Assembly: GCA_937957685.1 (NCBI GenBank)
Contig: CALGAO010000029.1
Span: 59,431 to 123,430, forward strand
Source: an uncultured Paenibacillaceae bacterium
Lineage (GTDB): Bacteria; Bacillota; Bacilli; Paenibacillales; DA-C8
Direction of reading: 5' to 3'
DNA: 64,000 nucleotides
Numbering within the stretch: the stretch's first letter is position 1; every line of letters starts with the position of its first letter. The notes beneath the pieces are model-generated. The model was not told where the DNA came from, did not search any database, and saw nothing but the letters and a program-made list of their open reading frames with translations. Shown here one piece after another: positions 35,869 through 46,200 of the stretch. Both the position numbers and the translations under genes were made by a program.

Positions 35869-36489
35869 ATGTTGCATTCCCGCACCAATGCGATCAGCGA
35901 CGAGCGGCGGCTGCGCGCCTATCAGGAGGGCCTCAGCTTCCGGCAATTCGTCGACAACGCCCAGGTGAATCAGGACCTGCTGCGCCGAAACTACGAAGCA
36001 TACGAGCTGACGGAACAGGAGCTGGCGTATTTCCAATCCCTTGCCGAGCCGGTCGATGTGCTCGCCATCGCCCACGACTGGTGCGGCGACGTGGCATCGA
36101 ACCTGCCGCTTGTGGCCAAGATCGAACAGCTGACCGGGAAGCTGAAGCTGCACATCCTCATCCGCGAGCCGGACAACCTCGATATTGCCGAGGCTTATCC
36201 CGCCCAGGACGGCAAGCTTCGTCTGCCGACCTACATCTTCTTCAACAGCGATGGGCAAGAGCTGGGAACCTTCATCGAACGGCCGGAGGAGATTACCCAG
36301 ATGATCCCCGCCTGGCGGGCCCGGTTCTGGGAGTTGCATCCGGAGTGGAACTGGGATGGGGGAACCGTAAGCGATATCGGCGAAGAAGGCCTCAAGGCGT
36401 GGAGGGCCTATATGATGGAACAGAGGGCGAAGGTCAGAAACGTCGAGAAAGAAGCGATCATTCGGGCGATCAGGGCCATCATCGGCTGA
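35869..36489 (+). CDS. Thioredoxin-family protein with WCGD motif
   Basis: A 206-residue cytoplasmic protein with a thioredoxin-like fold. VLAIAHDWCGDVASNLP holds the active-site region, where the usual CxxC is reduced to a single Cys (WCGD), and LRLPTYIFFNSDGQELG contains the cis-Pro. This is the Thioredoxin_9-type group common in Bacilli; its function is not established. The ATG at 35869 has GGAGG five bases upstream; an in-frame ATG at 35857 contains that site. Confidence 0.85.
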   Translation: MLHSRTNAISDERRLRAYQEGLSFRQFVDNAQVNQDLLRRNYEAYELTEQELAYFQSLAEPVDVLAIAHDWCGDVASNLPLVAKIEQLTGKLKLHILIREPDNLDIAEAYPAQDGKLRLPTYIFFNSDGQELGTFIERPEEITQMIPAWRARFWELHPEWNWDGGTVSDIGEEGLKAWRAYMMEQRAKVRNVEKEAIIRAIRAIIG

Positions 36490-36519
36490 GGATGCCGTGG
36501 CCCATGCCGGAACACAGAA

Positions 36520-36561
36520 AGATCCGCCCAGGTTCCCGCAGATGGGAACCTGGGCGGATCT
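36520..36561. terminator. Perfect 18-bp bidirectional terminator
   Basis: AGATCCGCCCAGGTTCCC and its exact reverse complement flank a 6-base loop between the convergent thioredoxin-like and TraB genes. On the minus strand TTTC follows. Confidence 0.88.
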
Positions 36562-36566
36562 CGTTA

Positions 36567-37736
36567 TCACGACAGATTGCTGAAGAACACTCGCAGGATA
36601 TCGGCGCCGCCCAGGAAGGTGCCAAGGGAACTGCCGATATTCGCAAGAACCACCACGAGCAGGATCCTCGTCACCTTGTTGTGCCAGAACCCCTTCACGC
36701 TGGTGACGTCCGTCGCCAGGTTCTGGAAGTCACCCACGTTCGGCCGTCTGAAATACGCCTGAACGGCGCCTGCGAACCATCCCGCTGCCAGCAAAGGATT
36801 CAGCGAGGTGATCGGGGCGGCGACAAATGCCGTCAGGATCGCCAGCGGATGCGCGAAGGCCGCCGAAGCGCCGATGGCGGACAGCGTGCCGTTCCAGAGC
36901 ACCCAGCTGAGGATCTGCTGCCAGCCTGCGGCCGGATTCGCAACAAACGTATACGCGATGATCGCCAGGATCAGGATCGGGATGCCCCAGCCGATGATCT
37001 TCGGCCACTTCGACTTGGGCGGTAGCTCCGACAGGACCTTCAGATCGTGATCGCGCTTGATCTGCTCCTTGACGCCCGGCACATGCGCCGCGCCAAGCAC
37101 CGCGACGATCTTGCTGCCCGGCGCTTCCTTGATCTTCTGCGCCAGATACTGGTCGCGTTCGTCGATGAGCGGCGTCTTCAGCCGCGGGAAACTGGTCGAG
37201 AACTCCTCCAGGATCGAATCGAGCATATCCTGAGACTTCATCTTCTCCAGATCTTCTTCCGTCACTTCCTCGTTGCTGAAGATGCTGTAGATGATCTGGC
37301 TGAGCAGCTTCATCTTCCCCCAGAAGCCGACGCTCTTCCAGATGCGGGAGAACGTCACCTGGATGTTGCGGTCCGCGAGCACCAGCCTCGCGCCGACTTC
37401 CTCCGCTGATCGAATGCCCTGGATCATCTCCTGGCCGGGCTGGATGTCGAACTGCTGCGCGATGCGCTTCTGGAAAGAGGACACCGCCAGGTTCACCAGC
37501 AGGACGCTGGACTTGCCCTCGCGGATGACCTTGAAAATGTCCATTTCCTTCCACTTGTTGCCTTCCATGATCGACTGGTAGCGCTGCTCGTCCAATTCGA
37601 CGCAGACGGCATCCGGACGCTCCTGTTCGATCACTTCCTTCACCTGCTCGGCGCTTTGTCTCGATACATGCGCAGTGCCGATGATGATGTATTCCTTGCC
37701 GTCCTGATGGATTCGTGTGATATTCGCTTCGGACAT
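36567..37736 (-). CDS. TraB/GumN-family membrane protein
   Basis: A 389-residue protein. The TraB domain (about 1-240) shows YIIIGTAHVS, CVELDEQRYQSI and VAVLGAAHVPGV, which carry the conserved GxxH motifs of a predicted metalloprotease-like family named after TraB pheromone-shutdown proteins. Four or five hydrophobic segments follow (about 250-385). The role in non-conjugative bacteria is unknown. GAAGGAAGG precedes the ATG. Confidence 0.9.
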   Translation of the reverse strand: MSEANITRIHQDGKEYIIIGTAHVSRQSAEQVKEVIEQERPDAVCVELDEQRYQSIMEGNKWKEMDIFKVIREGKSSVLLVNLAVSSFQKRIAQQFDIQPGQEMIQGIRSAEEVGARLVLADRNIQVTFSRIWKSVGFWGKMKLLSQIIYSIFSNEEVTEEDLEKMKSQDMLDSILEEFSTSFPRLKTPLIDERDQYLAQKIKEAPGSKIVAVLGAAHVPGVKEQIKRDHDLKVLSELPPKSKWPKIIGWGIPILILAIIAYTFVANPAAGWQQILSWVLWNGTLSAIGASAAFAHPLAILTAFVAAPITSLNPLLAAGWFAGAVQAYFRRPNVGDFQNLATDVTSVKGFWHNKVTRILLVVVLANIGSSLGTFLGGADILRVFFSNLS

Positions 37737-37851
37737 GGGTTACCTTCCTTCTCGTTATATAAACGCCTGCAAGCCATAGCATACGTTACAGATCTGTGGA
37801 TTGCATTCATTATACAACAAAGGACGCCATCGTTTAAACCGAAGTTGCATG

Positions 37852-39057
37852 CTACAGCTCCAGATCGAGGAACATGTAATACCCGTTGCCGAGCGGGAAC
37901 GAATAGGTCTGAATCAGGCTGGAGCTGTCCAGATCCGTATAGACGGCGGACAGGATGCCTCGGCCCCATTTGTTCATCAGGATGATATTCGGCAGGAAAT
38001 ACGGCCGCCAGATCCAGTTGGACCCGCGAAACTGCGGCTGCTTCACCCATCTCCCGCCGTCCACGCGCTGGAAGTTCGACGATACCTGGACGCCGTCCTC
38101 CTGGCAGATAAAGATGCGAATGCAATTGGCATATACCTTGTCCAGCACGCTCTCGATGAGGCGATCCGCATGCTCGTCGTCATGCAGGGTCAGTGCCGGC
38201 GAGAAGAGCAATTCGAAGGAATCCTCCAGCGCCATGAGGTGCTGCAGCTTGGCAAACTCCTCGTTGCTGAACAGGGTCAGCTCCTCCTTCAACATATCCG
38301 AGAAGCTGTCAGAAGGCATGAACTCGGGCCGCGCCTCGCTGAACAGGTACCCTTGCACATACCTGGCGCCAACCTTCAGGGACTGATGCAGATCTTGCCT
38401 GGTTTCCACTCCTTCAATGAGCAGAGAAGCGCCGATCTGGGAGGAGAGGATGGAGAAGGAACGCATCAAGGCTTTGTAGCCGTCATGTGTCGAGCTCTTC
38501 CTCAGGATGTTCAGGTCCACCTTCAGAATCTTGGGCTGAATGAGCGCGATCCGATCGAAGTTGCTGAACCCGCTTCCCACGTCATCCACGGCCACCGTAC
38601 AGCCCTTGTCCTTGTACATGTTGACGATCTCCGTCAATTCCGTCAGCTCGCCCTTGAAATATTCTTCCGTAATCTCGATCACGATCTGTTCCGGATTGAC
38701 GCCGTGCCTGTCGATCATCTCCAGCGTCATCAGCTTCCCGGTCGACTTGTATTGCTTGTAGATCCAGGAAGGCTTCAGGTTCACAAACAACAGCTGATCG
38801 GGTTCCAGCTCCCGGACGTGACTGATGGCCCGATCACGGAGCGAGCGATCGATCTCCAGGTGCGTCAGATCGCTGATCGCAGGATCTGCGAAGAAAGATC
38901 CCAGGCTGACTGGCTTGCCGTCCACGATTCTCCTGCCCAACGTCTCATAGCCGGCGATTTTTCTCGTCTGCAAGGAAACGATCGGCTGATAATAAGGCGC
39001 CACTTCCTCTTTCCTGATCTCCGTATGTATGCGAGTTCCTCCTCTCCGACATCCCAA
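37852..39057 (-). CDS. EAL-domain c-di-GMP phosphodiesterase, YkuI type
   Basis: A protein of about 390-401 residues. The EAL domain (about 20-250) keeps the catalytic and metal residues: Glu in GYETLGR, Asn in FVNLKPS, Glu in VIEITEEYF, the Asp pair in AVDDVGSGFS, Lys in ILKVDLN, Glu in LLIEGVETRQD and QGYLF. It should therefore hydrolyse c-di-GMP. The C-terminal part (about 255-401) matches the PAS-like YkuI_C sensor domain. The start is uncertain: 39057 is a TTG without a ribosome binding site, whereas AGGAGG (39043-39038) sits seven bases before an in-frame ATA at 39030. A GTG at 39000 would remove the first strand. Confidence 0.88.
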   Translation of the reverse strand: MGCRRGGTRIHTEIRKEEVAPYYQPIVSLQTRKIAGYETLGRRIVDGKPVSLGSFFADPAISDLTHLEIDRSLRDRAISHVRELEPDQLLFVNLKPSWIYKQYKSTGKLMTLEMIDRHGVNPEQIVIEITEEYFKGELTELTEIVNMYKDKGCTVAVDDVGSGFSNFDRIALIQPKILKVDLNILRKSSTHDGYKALMRSFSILSSQIGASLLIEGVETRQDLHQSLKVGARYVQGYLFSEARPEFMPSDSFSDMLKEELTLFSNEEFAKLQHLMALEDSFELLFSPALTLHDDEHADRLIESVLDKVYANCIRIFICQEDGVQVSSNFQRVDGGRWVKQPQFRGSNWIWRPYFLPNIILMNKWGRGILSAVYTDLDSSSLIQTYSFPLGNGYYMFLDLEL

Positions 39058-39154
39058 CCCGAATGATCTCTAGGTCTTACCAATGAATAGTTCAATTTTA
39101 TCAGCAAAGGTACAGATTTTGTAGAGAAAATTCACTGAATCTCTCGACAAGATG

Positions 39155-39201
39155 CAAAAAAAATCCGCAAGGGTTCCGTGACCAAAGTCATCCCCTTGCG
39201 G
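39155..39201 (-). terminator. Intrinsic terminator of the polysaccharide deacetylase gene
   Basis: On the minus strand CCGCAAGGGG and CCCTTGCGG pair and are followed by A and a run of eight T's, a strong rho-independent terminator 12 bp after the stop. Confidence 0.93.
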
Positions 39202-39212
39202 CTAAACATGCT

Positions 39213-40013
39213 CTATAATCTCAGCGTCGTTCCGCCCTTGACCTCGACAACTCCGCGACCGTCCACGTGGAGCCAGACGCTCTGATGCGACGGATTGCGG
39301 ACGAAGTCCTGCGATGCGGAGAACTGCAGGCGGCGGAAGGCGTTCATGTAGTCGATGTATTCGATGTTCGTGGCATACCAGATCTCATCCCGGCCCCCCA
39401 TCAGCCGACAGAACTCCTCGATGAGGCCCCAATTGTTGTCGTTGTCGAATTCATAGCTGTGTCCCCAGACATACATCATGTAGAGGTACTGGCTCTTGTG
39501 CAGCGCCAGGAACTGTTCGCCCAGCTTCAGGAGGTCCTGCTTGTGATGGCAGGTCGCCCGCCACTCCAGCGGATCGTCCGGAAGCGCGAAGCTGCCCGTG
39601 CTGTGCACCGTTCGCGCGTACTCGATGCCGAGATGCGGCAGCATGTCGATGATCGCCCTGTTGTACGAGCCGTTCGGATAGGACATGCCGCGCACCGGAT
39701 AGCCGACGAGCTCCTCCAGCCGCTTGCGGTCCTCCATGATCTCGTACACGAGCTGCTCCTTCGAACACCTGGCGATCGTCGGATGGGTGAGCGTATGCGC
39801 GGAAACCTCATGCCCTTCATACAGTCCGGCGATCTCCTCCGCGCCGATGCGATCGCCCTGTCCGAGCAACCCGCCGTTGATGTGGAAAGTCCCCTTGATC
39901 CCATGCCGGTTGAAGATGTCGACGAGCCGCCTGTCTGCTGCCCTGCCGTCATCGTAGCTCATCGTGAGCACCTTGAACTTGCCATGCGGAAATGTCACGA
40001 CAACCCTCTTCAT
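39213..40013 (-). CDS. Polysaccharide deacetylase (NodB-like)
   Basis: A 266-residue protein of carbohydrate esterase family 4 type. LTMSYDDGRAADRRLV holds motif 1 (catalytic Asp and metal Asp), EVSAHTLTHPTIAR motif 2 (metal His pair) and MSYPNGSYN motif 3. There is no signal peptide, so it is probably cytoplasmic, unlike most peptidoglycan deacetylases. The ATG at 40013 has GGAG four bases upstream; homologues begin near VVVTFPHGK. The substrate is unknown. Confidence 0.9.
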   Translation of the reverse strand: MKRVVVTFPHGKFKVLTMSYDDGRAADRRLVDIFNRHGIKGTFHINGGLLGQGDRIGAEEIAGLYEGHEVSAHTLTHPTIARCSKEQLVYEIMEDRKRLEELVGYPVRGMSYPNGSYNRAIIDMLPHLGIEYARTVHSTGSFALPDDPLEWRATCHHKQDLLKLGEQFLALHKSQYLYMMYVWGHSYEFDNDNNWGLIEEFCRLMGGRDEIWYATNIEYIDYMNAFRRLQFSASQDFVRNPSHQSVWLHVDGRGVVEVKGGTTLRL

Positions 40014-40118
40014 CGAACTCCATCCCCTCATATCCCAATCTCTGCATCAACAGATGCTGACAATGTCATCATATCATGGGAGGAGAGCCCTGAACACACC
40101 GGATACCCGCATGTCCGA

Positions 40119-40538
40119 CTATCCATCCTTGCCAGAGTTCCGCCGGTCTTGCTCCGCACTGTCCACTCCCGCGAGCTTGCGCTCGATCTTGTCCTCGTAT
40201 TCCCGGAAGACAGCCGATCCCGACCAGCCCCTCTGCGCCATCAGCGACTGATAGCGGAGACGAAGCGCCGACAGCTCCCGCTGCAGCTTCTCCTGCTCGC
40301 GCTCGTCCTCACAGCACTTCAGCAGATCCTGCAGCGTGAGTATTTCCTTGTGAAGCAGCAGCTCCTCGGGCAGGACGCCTGCATTTCTCATCAGCCGATA
40401 GGATGCCCGGAGATCCTCCGGCACCATGGAGTCATCCTCCAGTTTCAGCGGCTTGCCCATCCCCGGCAGGTTGTCAAACTCCCCCTTCTCGATCGCTTCC
40501 TGAATCTTCTCCTCTGCGATTCTCGACAGCCAGTCCAA
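40119..40538 (-). CDS. DUF1992 (DnaJ-homologue-related) protein
   Basis: A 139-residue helical protein. It begins MDWLSRIAEEKIQEAIEKGEF and contains LPGMGKPLKLEDDSMVPEDLRASYRLMRNAG, the hallmark of the DUF1992 family related to the conserved part of DNAJC28. Function unknown. The start is a TTG at 40538 with GGAGGTG ten bases upstream. The C-terminus has a Glu/Arg-rich coiled-coil-like segment. Confidence 0.92.
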   Translation of the reverse strand: MDWLSRIAEEKIQEAIEKGEFDNLPGMGKPLKLEDDSMVPEDLRASYRLMRNAGVLPEELLLHKEILTLQDLLKCCEDEREQEKLQRELSALRLRYQSLMAQRGWSGSAVFREYEDKIERKLAGVDSAEQDRRNSGKDG

Positions 40539-40629
40539 GCTGGTTCACCTCCGCTTCAGGCAGACACTGTCCTCATTATCCCAGGCGCCCGCGGGCAATC
40601 AGACTCCGGCGGGGTCAGCCTGTATGCAT

Positions 40630-41421
40630 TCACAACGTGATCTGATGCTTCTCCAGCAGCAGGCGGTAGGCGGCATCCCGCTCATCCCTGCCGTAAGTAT
40701 AGCTCATGATCGGCTTGCCGGATGCATCGCTTACTTCGGCGAGGAACCGCCGCAGCTGTTCCCCCGACCATGCCGGAGGAAGCGGCAACTGCGTGAGAAA
40801 CGCCGGCTCATGTGCGATCAGGAGCGACAGGCGATCCTCATAGATGCGCTCCGGCTGATAGGGAAAGCCAGGATAGCGGGCCTTCACCTGGGCGAATTGC
40901 CGCATCGCCGACTTCATGTAGTCGCCCGCGGGCGTCCTTTGCTGCACACGCCGCGGATGCTCGGTCAGGATGAGCTGGATGCTCCGCACGCCAGCCCAGC
41001 GGATGAACGGTTCCTCGCTCTCCTGTTCTTCGCCTCCGTTCAGCCAGTTGATGCGGATCCCCTTCTCGTCCACGCAGGCATAGCGCACTTCCCCGCTTCC
41101 TTCGGCCGGATAACGGGTCCGTCGCTCGTTGTGCACAGCGTAACGGATCGGGGCGGAAGCCGCGCGAACCAGGAAGAGGAGCACGATGGCGGCCGCCAGC
41201 CATCGTGCCGCCTGCCGCAAGGACGACTCCTCGGGCAGCAGGAAAGCGACGGCCGCGAAGCCCCCGGCCAGCACCGCCGTCTCCATGAGCGGTCTGAGCC
41301 AGCCGCGAAGCTGCGGGCGCCAGTGATACGGGTCGGTCCCTTCATCCACACGGTGAAAGTAGCTGTACAACCTGCAGAATAGCCAGTCATGCACGCTGGC
41401 GGTATGCCATTGACGCTTCAT
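40630..41421 (-). CDS. Hypothetical membrane protein
   Basis: A 263-residue protein with two adjacent hydrophobic segments (about 45-65 and 70-90) followed by a soluble domain with RYACVDEKGIRINW and SYTYGRDERDAAYRLLLEKHQITL. The arrangement (short N-terminus, helical hairpin, cytoplasmic tail) resembles YcxB-like or bPH-type membrane proteins, but I do not recognise a family. The ATG at 41421 has GGAGG 12 bases upstream. It lies 100 bp after the vWA operon and may or may not belong to it. Confidence 0.75.
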   Translation of the reverse strand: MKRQWHTASVHDWLFCRLYSYFHRVDEGTDPYHWRPQLRGWLRPLMETAVLAGGFAAVAFLLPEESSLRQAARWLAAAIVLLFLVRAASAPIRYAVHNERRTRYPAEGSGEVRYACVDEKGIRINWLNGGEEQESEEPFIRWAGVRSIQLILTEHPRRVQQRTPAGDYMKSAMRQFAQVKARYPGFPYQPERIYEDRLSLLIAHEPAFLTQLPLPPAWSGEQLRRFLAEVSDASGKPIMSYTYGRDERDAAYRLLLEKHQITL

Positions 41422-41520
41422 GCGCCTTCATGCTCCTCCCTGCTCTGCGGATGGTGTTGCGCATCCCCCGCCGACTTGTGCGACGCGCCCGTTCATCAGG
41501 CTCGGGGATATACGCCGATC

Positions 41521-43164
41521 TCACGCCTGTCCGCGCTTGCTCGTGCGGCGCAGCCACCAGATGACCGCGCCAGTCGCGGCGATCATCGCCAGGATGACGA
41601 GGAACGGCCAGAGAACGAAGCCTCCGCTCGCCTTCGGCTCCCAGCGATAGCTGGTCACATTGCCGCTCTCATCCGTCGCCGTCAGCGTGAAGGCCGAGCG
41701 AACGCCGTCGATCCGGAAATACCCGTCGGAGGCCACCTCCACCGGCTTGCCGTCGATCTCGAGGATGCTGCCGACCTCGACGAACCCGCTGATCCTCTGT
41801 TCCGGCACCGATGCATGCGAAGGCAAGGGCTGGATCATCTCCAGCACCGGCGCCGTATGATCCACAAGCACGCGCTTGTCGTAAGTATACACGTTGCCAT
41901 AAACATCACGAATCTCCAGCTCGTACAGCATCTCGCCTTCCGTCAGCGGGATCTGCAGCGTCACCGGTCCATCATCGGCCCTGGCCTCGTGCCGCGATAC
42001 CGTGCCGCCTGATGTGCGGAGCACAAGCTCGCTGTCTGCCCCGAGGGTGACCATCACGTCCATGTAGCGAAGATTCGTGCGCTCGGTCTCTATCGACCAT
42101 TGTACCTGATGATCCTCCGCCTGGACAGCCCGATATTCCACTGGCTCCAGTACCACCGCCGGACCCGTCGCCAGGCCCTGGCTGGTGAGATACAGGCGGC
42201 CGGTGTAAGTGCCATCCTCCGCCAGCTCGGCGATATACCATCGGTAGAAGCGATCGCCTTCATCGGTCTCCATTCCGATCAGATCCCCGCGTTCCACCGC
42301 ATATACCTGGGCCTCGCCTCCGGAAGGCGGCACCAGCTCGGCCTGCAGCTCTTGCCAGCCGTTATCCGGCAGCTTCACGTCGACCGTCCACGCGCCATAA
42401 TCCACGAACTGGCCGATCAATTCGGGAACGAGCGGGGCTGTCCCGCGATCCACGACGATCGTCACCGCCGGATCGATCGCCTGCGCTTCCAGCGTCCCAT
42501 TCTCGGCTTCGATCATCAGGGCATATTCGCCATCCCTCACATGGCCCGGAATATGCAGCTCTGCCGAGCCGGAGCGGACGGAGAAAGAATCGATCAGGCG
42601 CTTCGCTCCGGTGTCCTGGCGATGCAGATAGAGATGGATGCGGGCGGACGACGGGAAGTCGCCGCTCGCCTGCCAACCGAGCAGCACCGTGTCCTCTGAA
42701 GGCGTGATCCGGATCTTCTGATGCTTCGGTGACTGCCAGGCCACCTCCGGCTTCCCGATCGCGTCCTTCGTCCAGACCCGATAGGAGGCATCCGAAGACT
42801 CGCTAGATATCCGGAAGGTATACTGGCCGGCCGGAGCCTGCATCAATACCCAGATGCGCTGATTCTCCACGCCCAGGTACAGCTGCTGCATCGGATCGAT
42901 CTCGTCGTGCTCCAGCACCGTCCCGTCCGGCAAGACCAGGTCCACCTCAAAGTCCGGGGTGCTCCCCTCGACGACAAATTGCTGCTTCTCCCTGGTCTCT
43001 CCCAGCTGCAAGGTCAAGGACGATTCCGTCCGGGCATAGGCGGTCGGCAGCATCAGGCACATGAGCCAGCATGCCACAACCGCGCTGATGCCGAACATGC
43101 GCCCCGCCATCCGCTTCGGGCGGTCCACCTGATGAAGGGCGGTCTTCCTGTTGTTCGTTAACAT
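41521..43164 (-). CDS. Membrane-anchored extracellular beta-sandwich protein
   Basis: A protein of about 547 residues. A signal peptide (hydrophobic stretch near FGISAVVACWLMCLMLPTAYA) precedes several Ig-like or bacterial-Ig-type segments, including GYFRIDGVRSAFTLTATDESGNVTSYRW near the C-terminus. A final membrane helix (about 515-535) is followed by a basic tail (WWLRRTSKRGQA). It should be displayed outside the cell and anchored at the C-terminus. The ATG at 43164 is used because AAGGAG lies 13 bases upstream; 43200 has none. It starts 51 bp after the vWA gene and is the last gene of that operon. Function unknown. Confidence 0.8.
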   Translation of the reverse strand: MLTNNRKTALHQVDRPKRMAGRMFGISAVVACWLMCLMLPTAYARTESSLTLQLGETREKQQFVVEGSTPDFEVDLVLPDGTVLEHDEIDPMQQLYLGVENQRIWVLMQAPAGQYTFRISSESSDASYRVWTKDAIGKPEVAWQSPKHQKIRITPSEDTVLLGWQASGDFPSSARIHLYLHRQDTGAKRLIDSFSVRSGSAELHIPGHVRDGEYALMIEAENGTLEAQAIDPAVTIVVDRGTAPLVPELIGQFVDYGAWTVDVKLPDNGWQELQAELVPPSGGEAQVYAVERGDLIGMETDEGDRFYRWYIAELAEDGTYTGRLYLTSQGLATGPAVVLEPVEYRAVQAEDHQVQWSIETERTNLRYMDVMVTLGADSELVLRTSGGTVSRHEARADDGPVTLQIPLTEGEMLYELEIRDVYGNVYTYDKRVLVDHTAPVLEMIQPLPSHASVPEQRISGFVEVGSILEIDGKPVEVASDGYFRIDGVRSAFTLTATDESGNVTSYRWEPKASGGFVLWPFLVILAMIAATGAVIWWLRRTSKRGQA

Positions 43165-43214
43165 CTCGTTGAGTTCGCTCCTTATCTCGAATCGTAGCAT
43201 CGACGATAGCGCCG

Positions 43215-46200
43215 TTACTTGTACACGTTGAATTCGCCCATCGAATAGTTCACATCAAATCCGCCGGCCTTGCCGGTGAACGAATAGGCCGAAGCGGAGA
43301 TCTGCGCAGGCACGGCGATCCATTTCATCTTCAGATCGATCCACGGCCCCGTGACCTTCCCGTTCTGGCCGACCGTCAGATGATTCGACTTGCTCGGGTC
43401 ACTGTAGACGATCGCCAGCTTGCCGTCCACGAGCAGCACGAGGTCAAATCTCGCGCCGAATTCCATCAGGTTCCGGTTCACGCGGAACGAGCGGTCCGCC
43501 ACGTTGAATCCGAACACCTTCGCCGAAACGTTGCCATACGCTTCCCAGTCGGAAGTGAGGAAATATTTCACGCCCAGATTCGCGCCCAGCGAGAGCAGCG
43601 AGACCTTGTCCGGATCGATGTCGAACGGCTTGTAGCCGAGGATGCTGATCCGGTTCAGCTTCTCGAGGAATGGGCGCACCTTGTCGACCACGGTGCCCAG
43701 GCCGATCTCCAGATTGCCTGTCCTCGCGTTCGTGAAGTCAAGCAGCAGCCCGAACCTGTTCATCGTCAGACCCGTTGCGCCAAGCGGGATGCCATTGCCG
43801 GTGACAGTAACGCCGTACGCCTTCGGCACCAGACTGCCGTTCTCCCAGCCGAGCGTGATCTTCGCGCCTTTGATCGGCCCTGCGGAGAGAGGACGTCCCA
43901 GCACCTCGATCTGCTTGAATCCACCGCTGAGCAGCAAGCGGCTCGTGCGGAACTCGTATTCGATGCCGAGGGTGACGTCATCGGCCTGGAACATCGTCTG
44001 ATAGCCGACGGACTCCAGCCCCACATCGCCCTTGATCGCCAGATTGTTCGGATAGAAGGTGGCGAGCACCGTGGCATCCGGGACGTACGGGAACTTGATC
44101 CCCTGCAGCAAGCGGACGTTGGCCGAAGCCTGGGCCACCGTATTCCATCCGGACAACCCCATCTTCGCCTCCAGTCGGCCTGCACCGTCGCCCTTCAGCG
44201 CATAGTAGTACATCGTGCTGACGGTGAATTCGAGCCCCATCCTGCGGAAGGTGAGCTTGTCCGCACCGCCATAGGAAACGGCGAACATCTCGCCGTGATT
44301 GAGCAGCTTCAGGGTGACCTTCGGGGAGATCAGCCTGTCCGCAGCCTGCTGGGCGCTCATCGCCGCCTGTCCCAGGAACGGGATCTGCGTCTTGTCAACG
44401 GCGATGTGCAGACCGTTGAAGGTCAGCTGCTCGCGATTCGTGAGCACCATCTCATCGGAGCTGCCCGATGTGTACAGGAAGTGGTCGACCGACGAGTTGC
44501 CGCTGATGCGCACCTCCTGGCCCTTCGCCTCGATCCAGCGTCCATAGACCGTCGCCCAGCCGAACTGTACCGATTGCTCCATGCCCGGCTCGAGCACCGT
44601 CAGCTCCGCTTCCGTCTTCCTGCCGTCAGCGGCGTGCGCGGTGATCGTATACTTGCCTTCCTTCAGATCGCGCGGCAGACTGAACTGCAGGCTGCCGTTC
44701 TTCACCTTGAAGTCCACCTTCAGCTTGCCAAGGTAGAGCTTCTTCGTCTGATCGAGTCCCAGACCTTCCAGGGTTACGCTGGCGCCTGCGGATGCATCCA
44801 GCTGAACCGTGCCTGGCAGCACCTGCTGGATCAGGAAGCGATCGTCGCGCTCAACCTGGTCGATCTCCTCCCCGCCGTAGCTGTCGCCCAGCCCGGCCGA
44901 TTCCCCGATGCGATATTCCTTCTCGGCCGTCATCTCGCCCTTCGTGAGCACCACCTGATGCAAGCCCTTCTCCATCGGATCGAGCTTGTATGTGATCGTA
45001 TAGGTGCGCTCCAGCGTCTTCGCGATGTCGTCGAAGCCCCTCACGATGGCGGCGATATTGGAGGCGGCGATGAATTGTTCGCCTGTCGCGGAGGCCACCT
45101 CGGAGAGCGTATCGTAGCCGGCGCCGAAGCCCACGGCGAACACCGGCGTGCCGATGCTGTTCGCCAGCGCGATGATCCGCGCCCTGCTCTCCGGCCTGCT
45201 GAACATGTCGTCTTCACCGTCGGTGAAGATGATGACGACCCGCTGCCCGCTCTGGCCGGAGATGTTCGAAAGCTCATACTGCAACGCGCTCGTGATATTC
45301 GTGCCGCCGCCCGCCTCCAGACTGCTTACGGCAGCCTGCAAGGCCGCGATATTGCCCGTCATCTCCTGCACGAGATGCGGACTGTCACTAAAGGCGACCA
45401 GCTCCGCTCGCTCGAAGCTCTTGAGATTGCCCATGAACCCGCTTGTTGCCGTCTTGGCCGCTTCGATCCGATCTCCCTCCATGCTGCCGCTCACGTCGAT
45501 GACCACGCCGATCGCGCGCGAGTGGTACACCGCCTGCCCGACCTTCTCCAGCTTGAAGTCCTTGATCGGAACACCGTTGTCGGCGAGCATCAGGGCGCTC
45601 TTGGTCAGCTCGTCCACATTCTCCGCACGGACGTACAGCACCACCTGTCCGCACTCTTCGTTCGCATCGACCGAGGTGATGACGATGCTCCTGCGGGCTT
45701 CCAGGCGCAGCTGTTCCTGCATATAGTAAGCGAAGCTGCTGTCCTCGATCGTCGGATCATATGACTGCCTCGGGGAATGCACGGCCTGGTACACATCTTC
45801 GCGCGCCCGGATCTGCGCATCCCGCTTCGCTTCATCGAGGATGTCCATGCCGGTCAGTTCGGATTGATGTTCGAGCTGCTGCATGCTGCGTTGCTGCCCG
45901 ATCGACATCTGATCCGTCTTGCCGGACATGGAGTCGATCATCTTCGCCGCCTTGTCCAGATCGCCGGTATTGAAGTAATAGCGGGACAGCCTTGCATCGA
46001 GCCTGAAGTCGCTGTCGTCGTTGACCAGCGGCTCGACGATCGCATACGCCAATTCGTCGGGAACGTAGTCCTCAGCGCGTCCGAGGATGCGCTCCGACAA
46101 GCCCGACTCCAGCTCCTGCAGCTGCTCCTCCGCCTGCTTGCGCTGCTCCTGCAGCCATCTTTCCAGCGCCCGCTCCTCGGCGATCGGATACTGCGGCAGC

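Noticed and set aside
43380..45764. 794-codon antisense frame over the vWA gene
   Set aside because: Arg/His/Leu-rich shadow of a well-supported gene with no family motif.
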